From positions 760,001 to 824,000 of the forward strand of contig NZ_AOGZ02000014.1 in NCBI RefSeq assembly GCF_000332515.2: a DNA stretch of 64,000 nucleotides. The letters are read 5' to 3'. Of the stretch, positions 1 to 8,685 are shown piece after piece. The notes beneath the pieces were generated by a model. That model was not told where the DNA came from. It did no database searches and was given only the letters and a program-made list of their open reading frames with translations. Source of the stretch: Leptospira wolbachii serovar Codice str. CDC (GTDB lineage: Bacteria; Spirochaetota; Leptospiria; Leptospirales; Leptospiraceae). Position numbers and translations under genes: made by a program. Position 1 is the first letter of the stretch, and each line of letters begins with the position of its first letter.

Positions 1-101
1 AAAATTGGGCCTAGCACTAAATTGAGAACCAAAAAAATAAAGATCATCAACTGTGTGCGAATATTAAGAGAAAAGAGTCTATGAAGAGTTTGCTTTATCA
101 T
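1..101 (-). CDS. N-terminus of a membrane sensor (partial)
   Basis: Only the first 33 codons are inside the window; the gene runs off the left edge on the minus strand. The reading starts at an ATG at 101 and gives MIKQTLHRLFSLNIRTQL followed by a strongly hydrophobic stretch. A short basic N-terminus with 'LNIRTQL' leading into a first transmembrane helix is typical of chemotaxis receptors, adenylate/guanylate cyclases and other sensors, but the output domain is out of view. No strong Shine-Dalgarno sequence is visible. The frame stays open further upstream, so the start is the likeliest rather than the only choice. Confidence 0.5.
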   Translation of the reverse strand, partial: MIKQTLHRLFSLNIRTQLMIFIFLVLNLVLGPI

Positions 102-251
102 ATTTTTGAATGTTATAGTTTGATTTAAGAGAAAACAATAACACAGCACGGAATGAAAGTAATTTTTTCGGAATCTCCGTTTTTAGTAATCCACGGAAAA
201 ATCCTAACTTTCCATTCGTCGCAACTTCTATAAAATAAACCCATAGATATG

Positions 252-275
252 AAATCTTTTGTAAATAAAAGATTT
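252..275. other. AT-rich hairpin in the 102-413 intergenic stretch
   Basis: AAATCTTTT (252-260) and AAAAGATTT (267-275) form a perfect 9-bp inverted repeat with a 6-nt loop. It lies between the truncated sensor, which is transcribed leftward away from it, and the 3' end of the chemotaxis receptor, so it could end the receptor transcript or lie in the sensor's upstream region. The stem is AT-only apart from one G:C pair, so it is a weak terminator at best. I see nothing else convincing in 102-413: no ORF with coding character and no RNA gene. Confidence 0.3.
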
Positions 276-413
276 ACTAGCGTAGATTCTCCTTTACTGG
301 ATCAGGAGACATAGGTTCTAAACAAAGACCAACGTTCAAACACCGATCTCTTACAAATAGTAACTATTTCAATTCTTTTGCAATGATCCTAAAGGTAGTT
401 GTATCGGATGATT

Positions 414-2195
414 TTAAAATCGGAACCTGGAAACAATCCTTTCCATAGAATCAGATACCTTTTGCAGACGGTTTGCTTCTTCGGAAATTTCGCTGAAGGT
501 CGCAGAAATTTTGGAATGATTTTCCCATAACGCTTGCAAGTTGGTGTTGGATTCTTCGGTATAACCGGTTTGCAATTTCATTTCGGCCGTGATTTGTTCA
601 GCATCCCTTTGGAATTCACCCACAAGGCCTTTTAAGGATTTAACATTTTCGGAACTGGATTCGCTTGTGCGACCAAACATCTGGACCACTCTTGAAATTT
701 CTTCAAACTTTGATTTAACATCTTCGTTGGTGGAGATAATTTCCTTCATGGATTCTAAACTTTCTTTGGAGGCTACTTGGGATAACTTCACCACTCGTTT
801 GATGTCTTCTATATTTTTTGCGGTTTCATCAGCAAGGCGAGACACTTCCCCCGCAACCACAGCAAAACCTCGTCCCATAGAACCGGCTCTTGCTGCTTCT
901 ATGGATGCGTTGAGGGATAGTAAATTTACGCGGTCAGAGATATCTTCTACAATAGAGATGGTGGCTTTGATGTTTTCACTCATTTGGTTCATGACCTCCA
1001 CCTTTTCATAAGCAGATTGGATGGCATCTTTTGCTACTTGCACCGTGCCAATCGAATGGACTGTGTTTTTTGCCAATTCGTCTGCTTTTTGGGAAAGGTC
1101 TGTCATCTCATCAGTGACTCGTGTGAGTTCTAAAGCTAAAAAATTAGTTTTATCTTTTTGAGAAAGAACACGTTCATAGGTTGCTTTGGATAAACTTTGG
1201 ATTTGGTTTACGGACTCAAAAGTAGAATCGAGTTTTGTTTTTTCCGAACTGACTTGAGAATCAATCACACCCCCTTTATCCAAAATTAATTTGGATGTTT
1301 CCAATAGGGAAATTGCTTCGTCTTTTGCGGTTTGAAAGTATTGTCGCAGAGATTCCATAAATAGATTTAGTTTTGTAATCGTATGACTCAAGTTTGTTGC
1401 AGAGAGTTGAGGAATTGTTTCCGATAGTTCTCCTTTGGATAACTTTTCAATGGAATGGTTGAGGTTATCAATATCTTCTTTTAAAGATTTACTTCCCACA
1501 TAAGCCGCATAAACAATAATCACAACCATCATAACAAACACGACGGGCATTTGATAAAGCCAATAGGGAGATCGAAACTCTGTCATCAGAATCAAAAACA
1601 AATAATAACCAAAGGTTAACATTGGTAAAAGTGCCACGGCGATCATGGTAAATAGATTCCTCTGAAAAACACCGAAAATACGTATTTTTGTTTCATCTAA
1701 AAGGATAGTAGATAATTCTTTTGCCTTGAGGACTGGGCTTAAGTAAACCTCTGTTTGAAAATAGAAAGCCAAATAGATAATTGGTGAGAGCATCACACAA
1801 GCATAGGGTAAGGCCACAATTTCCTTCCACGGAAGACCGAGTAAAGTCACAGCCATAAAAGAAAATCCCAAAATGGAAACTGTCCAACGAATGAGAATCA
1901 CTCGACCTTCCCAATGTGGGTGTTCCAAAAGTCCTTTTTTAAAACCTTCGAGTGTTTTTATATCGGTGTCTTTGGTATAACTTAAGAGCGTCCTGAGCCT
2001 TTTGTTTCGAAGACCTATCCCAATCACCAAAGGAACCAGGGAAAGGAGAGTGCCGAGGATTCCCAATTGAATGAGGGTATCCGTAGCAAAACCTGAGGCA
2101 AACAGACAAAAGTTGATAAAGTAAGGAAAGATGAGCAAGTATAAGGGAGCTTCAATAGCAACTGTCAACTTCCTGATGAGTAGATTCTGATTCAT
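414..2195 (-). CDS. methyl-accepting chemotaxis protein, six TM
   Basis: A 593-residue chemotaxis receptor that would signal to CheA/CheW at the inner membrane. Six hydrophobic helices lie at about 17-37, 42-62, 98-120, 126-147, 182-204 and 214-235, with little sequence outside the membrane. Ligand sensing is therefore probably in or at the membrane, not by a large periplasmic domain. A HAMP-like linker (about 236-290) and a long helical region follow. The conserved receptor tip is at about 424-465 ([15 protein letters not shown], then [21 protein letters not shown]). The ATG at 2195 is kept because the first helix follows it directly. The gene stands alone, with a 147-bp gap to the upstream metallophosphoesterase. 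The ligand cannot be read from the sequence. Confidence 0.93.
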   Translation of the reverse strand: MNQNLLIRKLTVAIEAPLYLLIFPYFINFCLFASGFATDTLIQLGILGTLLSLVPLVIGIGLRNKRLRTLLSYTKDTDIKTLEGFKKGLLEHPHWEGRVILIRWTVSILGFSFMAVTLLGLPWKEIVALPYACVMLSPIIYLAFYFQTEVYLSPVLKAKELSTILLDETKIRIFGVFQRNLFTMIAVALLPMLTFGYYLFLILMTEFRSPYWLYQMPVVFVMMVVIIVYAAYVGSKSLKEDIDNLNHSIEKLSKGELSETIPQLSATNLSHTITKLNLFMESLRQYFQTAKDEAISLLETSKLILDKGGVIDSQVSSEKTKLDSTFESVNQIQSLSKATYERVLSQKDKTNFLALELTRVTDEMTDLSQKADELAKNTVHSIGTVQVAKDAIQSAYEKVEVMNQMSENIKATISIVEDISDRVNLLSLNASIEAARAGSMGRGFAVVAGEVSRLADETAKNIEDIKRVVKLSQVASKESLESMKEIISTNEDVKSKFEEISRVVQMFGRTSESSSENVKSLKGLVGEFQRDAEQITAEMKLQTGYTEESNTNLQALWENHSKISATFSEISEEANRLQKVSDSMERIVSRFRF

Positions 2196-2342
2196 TTGCT
2201 TGGTATCCGCCGTTTAGTTTGTCAATATTCTAGAAAATCCAAAGAGAGTTCACCTACTTTCGCAATTTTTTTCCTATACGAACAACCCTCTGCCAGCGTT
2301 CAGGATGCAGAAATCAGGATTCATCCTAATCATTAGAAAAAA

Positions 2343-3539
2343 TCAAGCAGATTGGAGTTCCAAAATGGAGATCTCAGAGGGGGCACCCAACCGGAACGGT
2401 GGCCCCCAATACCCAGTCCCCCGACTAACGTATATTAATGAGTCTTTATACTTATGTAAACCTGCGACAAATTTTTGCGCAAAATAAATAAGTAAATTGC
2501 CAGGGAAAAATTGGCCCCCATGGGTATGTCCTGAAATTTGTAACTGGAATCCGGCTTCACTTGCTTCGTAAATACTATTCGGTTGGTGTGCGAGAAGAAT
2601 CTTATAATCGCTATTCTCACCGCCTTCCATCGCTCGTTTAGGGTCTGTTTGGTGGGAGCGAATAATTTTTCCTGCAGCCAAATCGGTCACACCTGCCATT
2701 AATAATTTGGCTTTGCCAATGTTTAGAATTTGGTTTTGGTTGAGTAGAATATGAACACCTAACTTTTGAATTTCAGGTAACCATGAAAGAACTCCCGAAT
2801 AGTATTCATGATTTCCTGTTACGTAAAAAGTCCCATATTTTGACTGAATGTCGGCCAAAGGTTTTAGATGTTGTTTAAGAGTGGATACCGGTCCATCTAC
2901 CAAATCTCCTGTTATTACAACGGCATCTGGCTTTTGGAGATTGATTCGCTTTACTACACGTTTTAAAAATCTTTCTTTAATCGTAGCACCAATATGCACG
3001 TCAGAGATTTGGACAATCTTAAAACCTCTCAAATCTGGATGTAAATCTTTTACAGGGATGGAAACTCGTTTGTATTGTAACCGCACATGAGCATTGAAAA
3101 ATCCAAGGGAACTAAGGGCTGTCGCCACCACAATGGTAGAAAAAGCCAAACTAAAGTTTTTTACTTCCGTCACTCCATCCAGAGGAAATCCAAAATGAAG
3201 TAAGGTAGAAAACAAAACTTGCGAATAATGAGTCACAATTCCTAAATCCACCAGACGTAACAGATCCATAAGAAGAACCAACGTAAAGAGAATAGAGAAA
3301 AATCCAAAATTAGTGAAGGTGAGATAGGCAAAAAATGTCTGGGTTTTTTCTCGTTTCGAGATCCGACTTAGAGCATAAGTCAATGGGACAAGCAAAACCA
3401 AAGCCCCAATCCCAAATAAAATCACTGTTACCACCGGCCCATTCAGTGAAAGTCCTGAAATCAAACGAAAGGTAGAATAATAATAGATAAATCCAAGCAA
3501 GGATGTCAGAACGGACAAAAATAGGAAGAATGCTTTCAA
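2343..3539 (-). CDS. membrane-anchored calcineurin-like metallophosphoesterase
   Basis: A 398-residue protein with four predicted N-terminal TM helices (about 2-22, 34-57, 75-99, 129-149) and a C-terminal YkuE-type metallophosphoesterase domain. The metal-binding motifs appear in order: SDVHIG (D180, H182), TGDLVDG (D212), TGNHEYY (N243-H244), AHQP (H318) and SGHTHGGQ (337-342). The open frame extends upstream to 3788, but that part is antisense to mqo. A TTG at 3539, with AGGG eight bases upstream and a hydrophobic helix directly after it, is the better start. It diverges from mqo with about 70 bp between them. The family includes phospholipid and UDP-diacylglucosamine hydrolases; the substrate here is unknown. 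Confidence 0.88.
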   Translation of the reverse strand: MKAFFLFLSVLTSLLGFIYYYSTFRLISGLSLNGPVVTVILFGIGALVLLVPLTYALSRISKREKTQTFFAYLTFTNFGFFSILFTLVLLMDLLRLVDLGIVTHYSQVLFSTLLHFGFPLDGVTEVKNFSLAFSTIVVATALSSLGFFNAHVRLQYKRVSIPVKDLHPDLRGFKIVQISDVHIGATIKERFLKRVVKRINLQKPDAVVITGDLVDGPVSTLKQHLKPLADIQSKYGTFYVTGNHEYYSGVLSWLPEIQKLGVHILLNQNQILNIGKAKLLMAGVTDLAAGKIIRSHQTDPKRAMEGGENSDYKILLAHQPNSIYEASEAGFQLQISGHTHGGQFFPGNLLIYFAQKFVAGLHKYKDSLIYVSRGTGYWGPPFRLGAPSEISILELQSA

Positions 3540-3609
3540 TCGAGTAACCCTATTCTTTGGACATGATTTTGATTGTGAAAGTTGTCGATAATTAACCAGA
3601 AGGTAGAGG

Positions 3610-5133
3610 ATGAAAGAAAAAGATACAGTTAGAACAAAATCCGACGTAATTTTGATAGGTGCAGGCATCATGAGTGCCACCTTGGGTATTTTATTAAAAG
3701 AACTCGCACCCCACCTAACAATTACTGTATTGGAGAGGTTAGATGCCGCTGCAAGAGAAAGCTCTAACGCCTGGAACAATGCAGGCACCGGACACTCTGC
3801 TTTCTGTGAATTGAATTATACAATCGAAAACGAAGACGGATCCATCCAAACTAAAAAAGCCCTCCAAATTGCGGAATGGTTTGAAATCTCCAAAGAATTT
3901 TGGGGATACCTGGCTGGCACCAAACGGATCCTAGATGCTGATGAATTCATTCATTCGGTTCCACATTATAGTTTTGTCTGGGGAGAAGAAAATGTTTCCT
4001 TTCTTCGTAAACGTTATGATGCTTTAAAAAAGTATGAACTCTTTAAAGATTTAGTTTATTCAGAAGATAAAAAAACCGTAACAGATTGGCTTCCTCTCGT
4101 GATGAAAGGTCGGGATGATTCGGAACCAATTGCCGCAACCAAAATGGAGTTAGGAACTGATGTCAATTTTGGAACATTAACAAGAGCTATGTTTCGGTAT
4201 CTGGAAAGTTTTCCAGATGTTCATGTACATTATTTTGAAGATGTGAAGGACTTGGAACGTGGAGAAAATGGATTTTGGCACCTAACTTCAAATAATATAC
4301 AAACCCACGAAAAAGAACACCATGAAGCCAAATTTGTATTCATCGGTGCTGGTGGTGGTAGCCTTCCTCTTTTGGAAAAATCCGATATCCCGGAAGCCGC
4401 TGGGTTTGGTGGATTTCCAGTCAGCGGACAGTGGTTACGATGTCGCAACAGAGAGGTGATCAAACAACATTTTGCTAAAGTGTATGGAAAAGCCAATGTG
4501 GGTTCTCCTCCCATGTCTGTTCCTCATTTGGACACAAGGATCATTGAAGGCAAAAAAGAATTATTATTTGGACCTTACGCTGGCTTTACGACCAAGTTCT
4601 TAAAAAAAGGATCCTATTTAGATTTGGTGAAGTCATTAGAGTTTGATAATATTTTTCCAATGTTATCTGCCGGAATGCACAACCTTCCGCTGACAAAGTA
4701 CCTCATAAGCCAAGCAATGCAGTCCCATGAAGATCGAATCGCCGCACTGCGAGAATACTTCCCTGAAGTCAAAGCTGAAGATTGGGAATTAGTTGTGGCT
4801 GGCCAGAGAGTTCAAGTCATCAAAAAGGATGAAGAGGAAGGTGGGGTTTTAGAATTTGGAACTGAAGTTGTGGCGGCAAAAGATGGGTCCCTTGCCGCAC
4901 TCCTCGGAGCAAGCCCTGGTGCGTCTACATCCGTTTCCATTATGTTAGAAGTATTGGCAGATTGTTTTCCTAAAGAGATGCAATCAAATGAGTGGAAAAC
5001 CAAACTAAAAACAATGATTCCCAGTTATGGTGAGTCGATGAAAAACAACCCAGATATTTGTACAACCAGCAGAAGGAAAACTGAACAACTTCTGGAACTA
5101 AACCAAGGAACAAGTATTAGCTCCAAAGTATAA
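3610..5133 (+). CDS. mqo: malate:quinone oxidoreductase
   Basis: A 507-residue FAD-dependent enzyme that oxidises malate to oxaloacetate and passes electrons to the quinone pool at the inner face of the membrane. The N-terminus carries the FAD-binding motif (VILIGAGIMSATLGILLKEL). The Mqo signature follows (ERLDAAARESSNAWNNAGTG, GHSAFCELNYT), and the C-terminus has the LGASPGASTSV glycine-rich segment. Length fits the family (about 490-550). The ATG at 3610 has AAGG six bases upstream. With the citrate synthase and 2-oxoglutarate dehydrogenase genes in this window it supports a TCA cycle in which malate oxidation can bypass NAD. It converges on the OmpA-like gene with a 31-bp gap. Confidence 0.96.
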   Translation: MKEKDTVRTKSDVILIGAGIMSATLGILLKELAPHLTITVLERLDAAARESSNAWNNAGTGHSAFCELNYTIENEDGSIQTKKALQIAEWFEISKEFWGYLAGTKRILDADEFIHSVPHYSFVWGEENVSFLRKRYDALKKYELFKDLVYSEDKKTVTDWLPLVMKGRDDSEPIAATKMELGTDVNFGTLTRAMFRYLESFPDVHVHYFEDVKDLERGENGFWHLTSNNIQTHEKEHHEAKFVFIGAGGGSLPLLEKSDIPEAAGFGGFPVSGQWLRCRNREVIKQHFAKVYGKANVGSPPMSVPHLDTRIIEGKKELLFGPYAGFTTKFLKKGSYLDLVKSLEFDNIFPMLSAGMHNLPLTKYLISQAMQSHEDRIAALREYFPEVKAEDWELVVAGQRVQVIKKDEEEGGVLEFGTEVVAAKDGSLAALLGASPGASTSVSIMLEVLADCFPKEMQSNEWKTKLKTMIPSYGESMKNNPDICTTSRRKTEQLLELNQGTSISSKV

Positions 5134-5164
5134 GTTTTAATAAAGCGATTGGGCTTAGGAAAAA

Positions 5165-6424
5165 TTATCTATTTTTTTTTCGAAGCTCAATCACTACTTT
5201 TTCTTTAGAATCCACATTATACATCGCAGAGCCTTGTGTAGAATCAGTAATCCTTTTGGGTTTCACACCCTTTTCACGAAGCACTCGAGAGATTGCCTGA
5301 GAACGTTCAAATCCAAGATCATAGTTTTCATAATTTCCGGGAACCTCTTCTCTGAAAGGTGTTGTGTAAGTGATCACCTGAACATCATAGTCTTTGTATT
5401 CATTTTCTAAACTACGAGCAATCGCATCCAATCTTGCTCGACCTTCTAAGTGGATACGGCTAGAAGGGAGATCAAATATCTCACTTGCAAGAAATACAAA
5501 ACGTTCCAACTTAGTTTCGACTGATGGTTCTTTGATTTGCGATGGAATTTCAGGACCTACAGATTCAATTACACTCGTTTGTTTGTTCTCCGGTTCAGGA
5601 ATCGGATTTGTTGATCCAAGAAGCGAAAAATTAATTCCCAAACCCAACTTTAGAAAAGTCTCTTCATAATTTCCCCGATTTCTATGTCCTGAATTTGGAG
5701 CTTCATACTTAACAATGTAAACGTTGGAATGTTCTATTTCTGTACTTAAGAAAAACTGGGAATCAAAATGATACCTAAGACCGAGTGCACCAAAAACTCG
5801 ATTTGTGGTACCACCAAACATCTGTTCATATCCAACTCCACCACCTATCCGAATATACGGATCGATTAGTTCATTCGGTAAAAAATGAAAGAACAGATTC
5901 AAGTCTCCTGAATTTGCACTAAAAACAGTTCTTCTACTTTGAACTGCAAGATCATACGTATCACCTAAATTCAGCTTTTCGAGCTGCGAACTTGTATTTG
6001 GTCCCAAAAAAGAAAGTAAAACAATATTTCTTGCCTCTAAAGCACGAAAATAGGATGCACTAATCACTTGATTGGAATAAGAAAGCCCAATCCCAAAGTA
6101 TCGAAATATACCATACTCGAACCCTAATTCCCCTCCATGACTGGAAAGCTCAGTACGGTTTTTCGTAAATTCTGCAATCAAAAGATAATTACCCGCACGA
6201 TAAAGGGTATCTACATACGGTGAGTTTAACATGAGAAAATTTGGTTGGTTTGTGGTTTCAACGGTTTTCTCCAGACTTCCCGAGTGATTTCCTAACCCGG
6301 TAGATCCAAAACCATAAAATATTAAACTCCCTTGATCAAAACCTTGTGCAAATATAGATGGTGCCAAAAAAAATAAAAAAGTTCCAGTCCATAGGAAACG
6401 ACATTTCCAATTCATTTTTTGCAT
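5165..6424 (-). CDS. OmpA-family outer membrane protein
   Basis: A 419-residue exported protein. A signal peptide (MQKMNWKCRFLWTGTFLFFL, ending near SIFAQ) leads into an N-terminal part rich in alternating aromatic/polar strands (about 30-270), as expected for an outer-membrane beta-barrel. After a Pro/Glu-rich linker (about 275-310) comes an OmpA/MotB-like domain (about 310-419) with SRIHLEGRARLDAIARSL, LGFERSQAISRVLREKGV and a terminal VIELRKK. The domain is somewhat divergent, so peptidoglycan binding is inferred. Either of two nearby ATGs (6424 or 6415) could be the start; the first has AAGAG upstream. It faces away from the ECF41 operon, so the 6425-6526 gap may hold two divergent promoters. 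Confidence 0.82.
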   Translation of the reverse strand: MQKMNWKCRFLWTGTFLFFLAPSIFAQGFDQGSLIFYGFGSTGLGNHSGSLEKTVETTNQPNFLMLNSPYVDTLYRAGNYLLIAEFTKNRTELSSHGGELGFEYGIFRYFGIGLSYSNQVISASYFRALEARNIVLLSFLGPNTSSQLEKLNLGDTYDLAVQSRRTVFSANSGDLNLFFHFLPNELIDPYIRIGGGVGYEQMFGGTTNRVFGALGLRYHFDSQFFLSTEIEHSNVYIVKYEAPNSGHRNRGNYEETFLKLGLGINFSLLGSTNPIPEPENKQTSVIESVGPEIPSQIKEPSVETKLERFVFLASEIFDLPSSRIHLEGRARLDAIARSLENEYKDYDVQVITYTTPFREEVPGNYENYDLGFERSQAISRVLREKGVKPKRITDSTQGSAMYNVDSKEKVVIELRKKNR

Positions 6425-6479
6425 TGATGATCGTTGTTTCTCTTAATTGTTTAATCAAGTCGAATTTTTTTAGAAACAC

Positions 6480-6507
6480 TGTCACAAATACCAAGACCTA
6501 TCTCGTC
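6480..6507 (+). promoter_or_regulatory. ECF41-like promoter (TGTCACA ... CGTC)
   Basis: TGTCACA (6480-6486) is followed after 17 nt by CGTC (6504-6507). This closely matches the promoter signature reported for ECF41 sigma factors (TGTCACA, about 16 nt, CGTC, as I recall it). It sits 20 bp before the ATG of an oxidoreductase-sigma operon whose second gene is itself an ECF41 protein. Transcription would start near 6513, leaving a leader of about 13 nt that carries the GAGG ribosome-binding site. The element is seen; autoregulation is inferred. Confidence 0.75.
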
Positions 6508-6526
6508 TTGGTAACGAGGTGTAACA

Positions 6527-7699
6527 ATGAAACCAAAAATATTAATCCTTGGGGCCGGATATGCAGGAATTTTGGCTGCAAACCGTTTAGACAAACAATT
6601 GAAAGATGCCGAAATCATAATCATTTCTGAATCGATAGGTTTTAAAGAAAAAATTCGTTTCCATGAAATGGCTTCAGCGGGTCAGAAAAAGGAAATAAAA
6701 ATCAAAAAACTTCTGCGAACAAGGATTAGTTTTTTACAAGGAAAAGTTAAGGATATTTTCCCCAATGAAAAATCAGTCGTAGTCGAAGGAAATCCAGATC
6801 GAATCAATTACGATTATCTTGTTATTGCTCTCGGAAGTTCTCAAATTCGTCCAATACAAACCTCAGAAGCATCTATCCAATCAAAAGAAGCTGTTTCTGA
6901 TTTTTTGAGAAAAAACAAACAAAGAGAAATTCAAAAACTTTGTATTATTGGCGCGGGTCTTACCGGAATTGAGATGGCATCCGAATGGAAATACTTTCAT
7001 CCCCATTCAACAGTTACTATCATTGACAGAAACGAATTAGGATCTTCGTTTTCAAAAAGAGCAAAAGATTATTTAAGAGTCTTTATGTTGGAAAACGATA
7101 TCAATATTTTGGAAAACACCCACATTAAAACGATAAGCGAAAATGAAATCACTCTCGAAAACCAAAACAAAGTATCGTTCGACTGTCTTTTAAATTGCAC
7201 CGGATTCAAAGGCCCAGATCTACTAAAAGAAGCAGGCTTTCAAACAAATTCACTAAATCAAATCTATGTCGATCCCTTCCTCAGATCTCGTCAATACCCC
7301 AATGTTTTTGTTGCGGGAGATTCAGCTTACCTAGAAAACTCAATCTTACGTATGGGTTGTGTGACTGCACTACCAATGGGAGCTTATATTGCCGACCAAC
7401 TCGCAAACTTGATTAATGGAAAAAACCTATCACCTTTTTCATTTCAATTTGTTGGCCGTTGTGTTTCTCTTGGTAGGAAGGAAGGTTTTATTCAATTTAC
7501 CTATGGAGATGACAGACCAAAAGAATGGATCATCAAAGGAAGATGGGGGGCAATGATTAAAGAACTAGTCAATCGATTTACTATTTTTTCATTGAAGATG
7601 GAAAAACAATCTCCCTTTCGATTCTATTTTTGGCCAAAAGGAAATCCTTTGCGAATGGAAGAGATCGATTTAGCAAAAACAATTTCTATTAGGACATGA
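6527..7699 (+). CDS. NAD(P)/FAD-dependent oxidoreductase (NDH-2-like)
   Basis: A 390-residue pyridine-nucleotide disulphide-type flavoprotein. The FAD-binding fold is at the N-terminus (ILILGAGYAGILAANRL). The second Rossmann motif for NAD(P)H is at about 142-160 (LCIIGAGLTGIEMASEW), and the FAD-ribityl segment is near 260 (NVFVAGDSAY). It has no redox-active CxxxxC pair, which suits a type-II NADH dehydrogenase-like or other quinone/small-molecule reductase. GAGG lies eight bases before the ATG. It is the first gene of a two-gene operon with the downstream ECF41 sigma factor (4-nt gap). ECF41 genes are characteristically linked to carboxymuconolactone decarboxylases, oxidoreductases or epimerases, so this is probably the regulon's main target. 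The substrate is unknown. Confidence 0.88.
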   Translation: MKPKILILGAGYAGILAANRLDKQLKDAEIIIISESIGFKEKIRFHEMASAGQKKEIKIKKLLRTRISFLQGKVKDIFPNEKSVVVEGNPDRINYDYLVIALGSSQIRPIQTSEASIQSKEAVSDFLRKNKQREIQKLCIIGAGLTGIEMASEWKYFHPHSTVTIIDRNELGSSFSKRAKDYLRVFMLENDINILENTHIKTISENEITLENQNKVSFDCLLNCTGFKGPDLLKEAGFQTNSLNQIYVDPFLRSRQYPNVFVAGDSAYLENSILRMGCVTALPMGAYIADQLANLINGKNLSPFSFQFVGRCVSLGRKEGFIQFTYGDDRPKEWIIKGRWGAMIKELVNRFTIFSLKMEKQSPFRFYFWPKGNPLRMEEIDLAKTISIRT

Positions 7700-7703
7700 A
7701 TAC

Positions 7704-8639
7704 GTGAATGATATAGAATTATTTTTAAAATGGAAACACTATATTTTCTCTATCGCATACCGAATTACTGGTAGTTATGTGGATGCAGAGGATATTGTTC
7801 AGGAGAGTTATCTTAGATGGCTCTCCGCAGAAAAACTCTCTATCCAAAACCATAAATCTTATTTAGGAAGCATATCAGCAAGGCTTGCTTTTGATCTTTT
7901 GAAAAAAGCCTCACGGAAAAAAGAATCTTATATTGGACCTTATTTACCTGAGCCAATCCCTGAAACCGCAGAGTCAATGGATGATGAAAAAATCAATTTT
8001 GCTTTTCTTGTGATATTGGAAACACTCAATCCGACAGAACGAGCAGTCTTCATATTACGGGAGTTATTTGATTTTGACTACGAATCAATTTCAGGCATCG
8101 TAGGTAAAAATACTGACAACTGTAGACAAATTTTAAGTCGTGCTCGGACTGCCATCCAATCTCGAAAGAAAAAATTTGATCCAGATCCCAAACTCCACTC
8201 TAAACTTTTAATGGAATTTAGTTTTGCATGTTACAACCAGGACACAAAATCACTAACCCATTTACTACGCGAAGATGTCATTGCCTTCTCCGATGGAGGT
8301 GGAAAGGTTCATGCAGCAAGGATTCCCATTCCTGGGATACAAAGAGTCATTTCTCTACTCGCAAGAACTACGAAGAAAGCCGCAGGAACCACAGAAATAT
8401 TTTTCGGTTATGCGAACGGCTCACCAGCCATCATCGGGTATTCCAAGGATGGACCAAGTATTGTCCAAATTTTTACTACCCAAGGGAACAAAATCGATAC
8501 AATATATAATTTAGTAAATCCTGATAAACTAAAAGGGTTTCAGAACAAAGAAAACCTTATGAAACTAGGATTTCTACGGAAACCAACGGTTTTTGAATGG
8601 TTTTCGTCTTATTGGAAGCATTTTATTTCCTTTTGGTAA
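7704..8639 (+). CDS. ECF41-family RNA polymerase sigma factor
   Basis: A 311-residue extracytoplasmic-function sigma factor with a fused C-terminal regulatory domain. Sigma region 2 is at about 5-70 (YRITGSYVDAEDIVQESYLR) and region 4 at about 100-153 (LNPTERAVFILRELFDFDYE). A SnoaL-like domain covers about 165-280. Three marks of ECF41 are present: YLPEP in the linker (80-84; family WLPEP), DGGGK (197-201; family DGGGR) and NPDKL (272-276). In this family the C-terminal domain replaces a separate anti-sigma factor and tunes activity. The GTG start has AGGA nine bases upstream, just past the preceding stop. About 35 residues follow NPDKL. Confidence 0.93.
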   Translation: MNDIELFLKWKHYIFSIAYRITGSYVDAEDIVQESYLRWLSAEKLSIQNHKSYLGSISARLAFDLLKKASRKKESYIGPYLPEPIPETAESMDDEKINFAFLVILETLNPTERAVFILRELFDFDYESISGIVGKNTDNCRQILSRARTAIQSRKKKFDPDPKLHSKLLMEFSFACYNQDTKSLTHLLREDVIAFSDGGGKVHAARIPIPGIQRVISLLARTTKKAAGTTEIFFGYANGSPAIIGYSKDGPSIVQIFTTQGNKIDTIYNLVNPDKLKGFQNKENLMKLGFLRKPTVFEWFSSYWKHFISFW

Positions 8640-8685
8640 AACACAAAGATTTACTGACTTTCCTTCGTCTCATAACATAAAGGCA

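Noticed and set aside
3540..3788. The upstream extension of the metallophosphoesterase frame
   Set aside because: It lies antisense to the mqo start region and has no signal or family resemblance; a TTG with a good ribosome-binding site at 3539 fits better.
8593..8685. Upstream extension of the hybrid histidine kinase
   Set aside because: It overlaps the sigma factor gene, and a signal peptide begins at the ATG at 8686.
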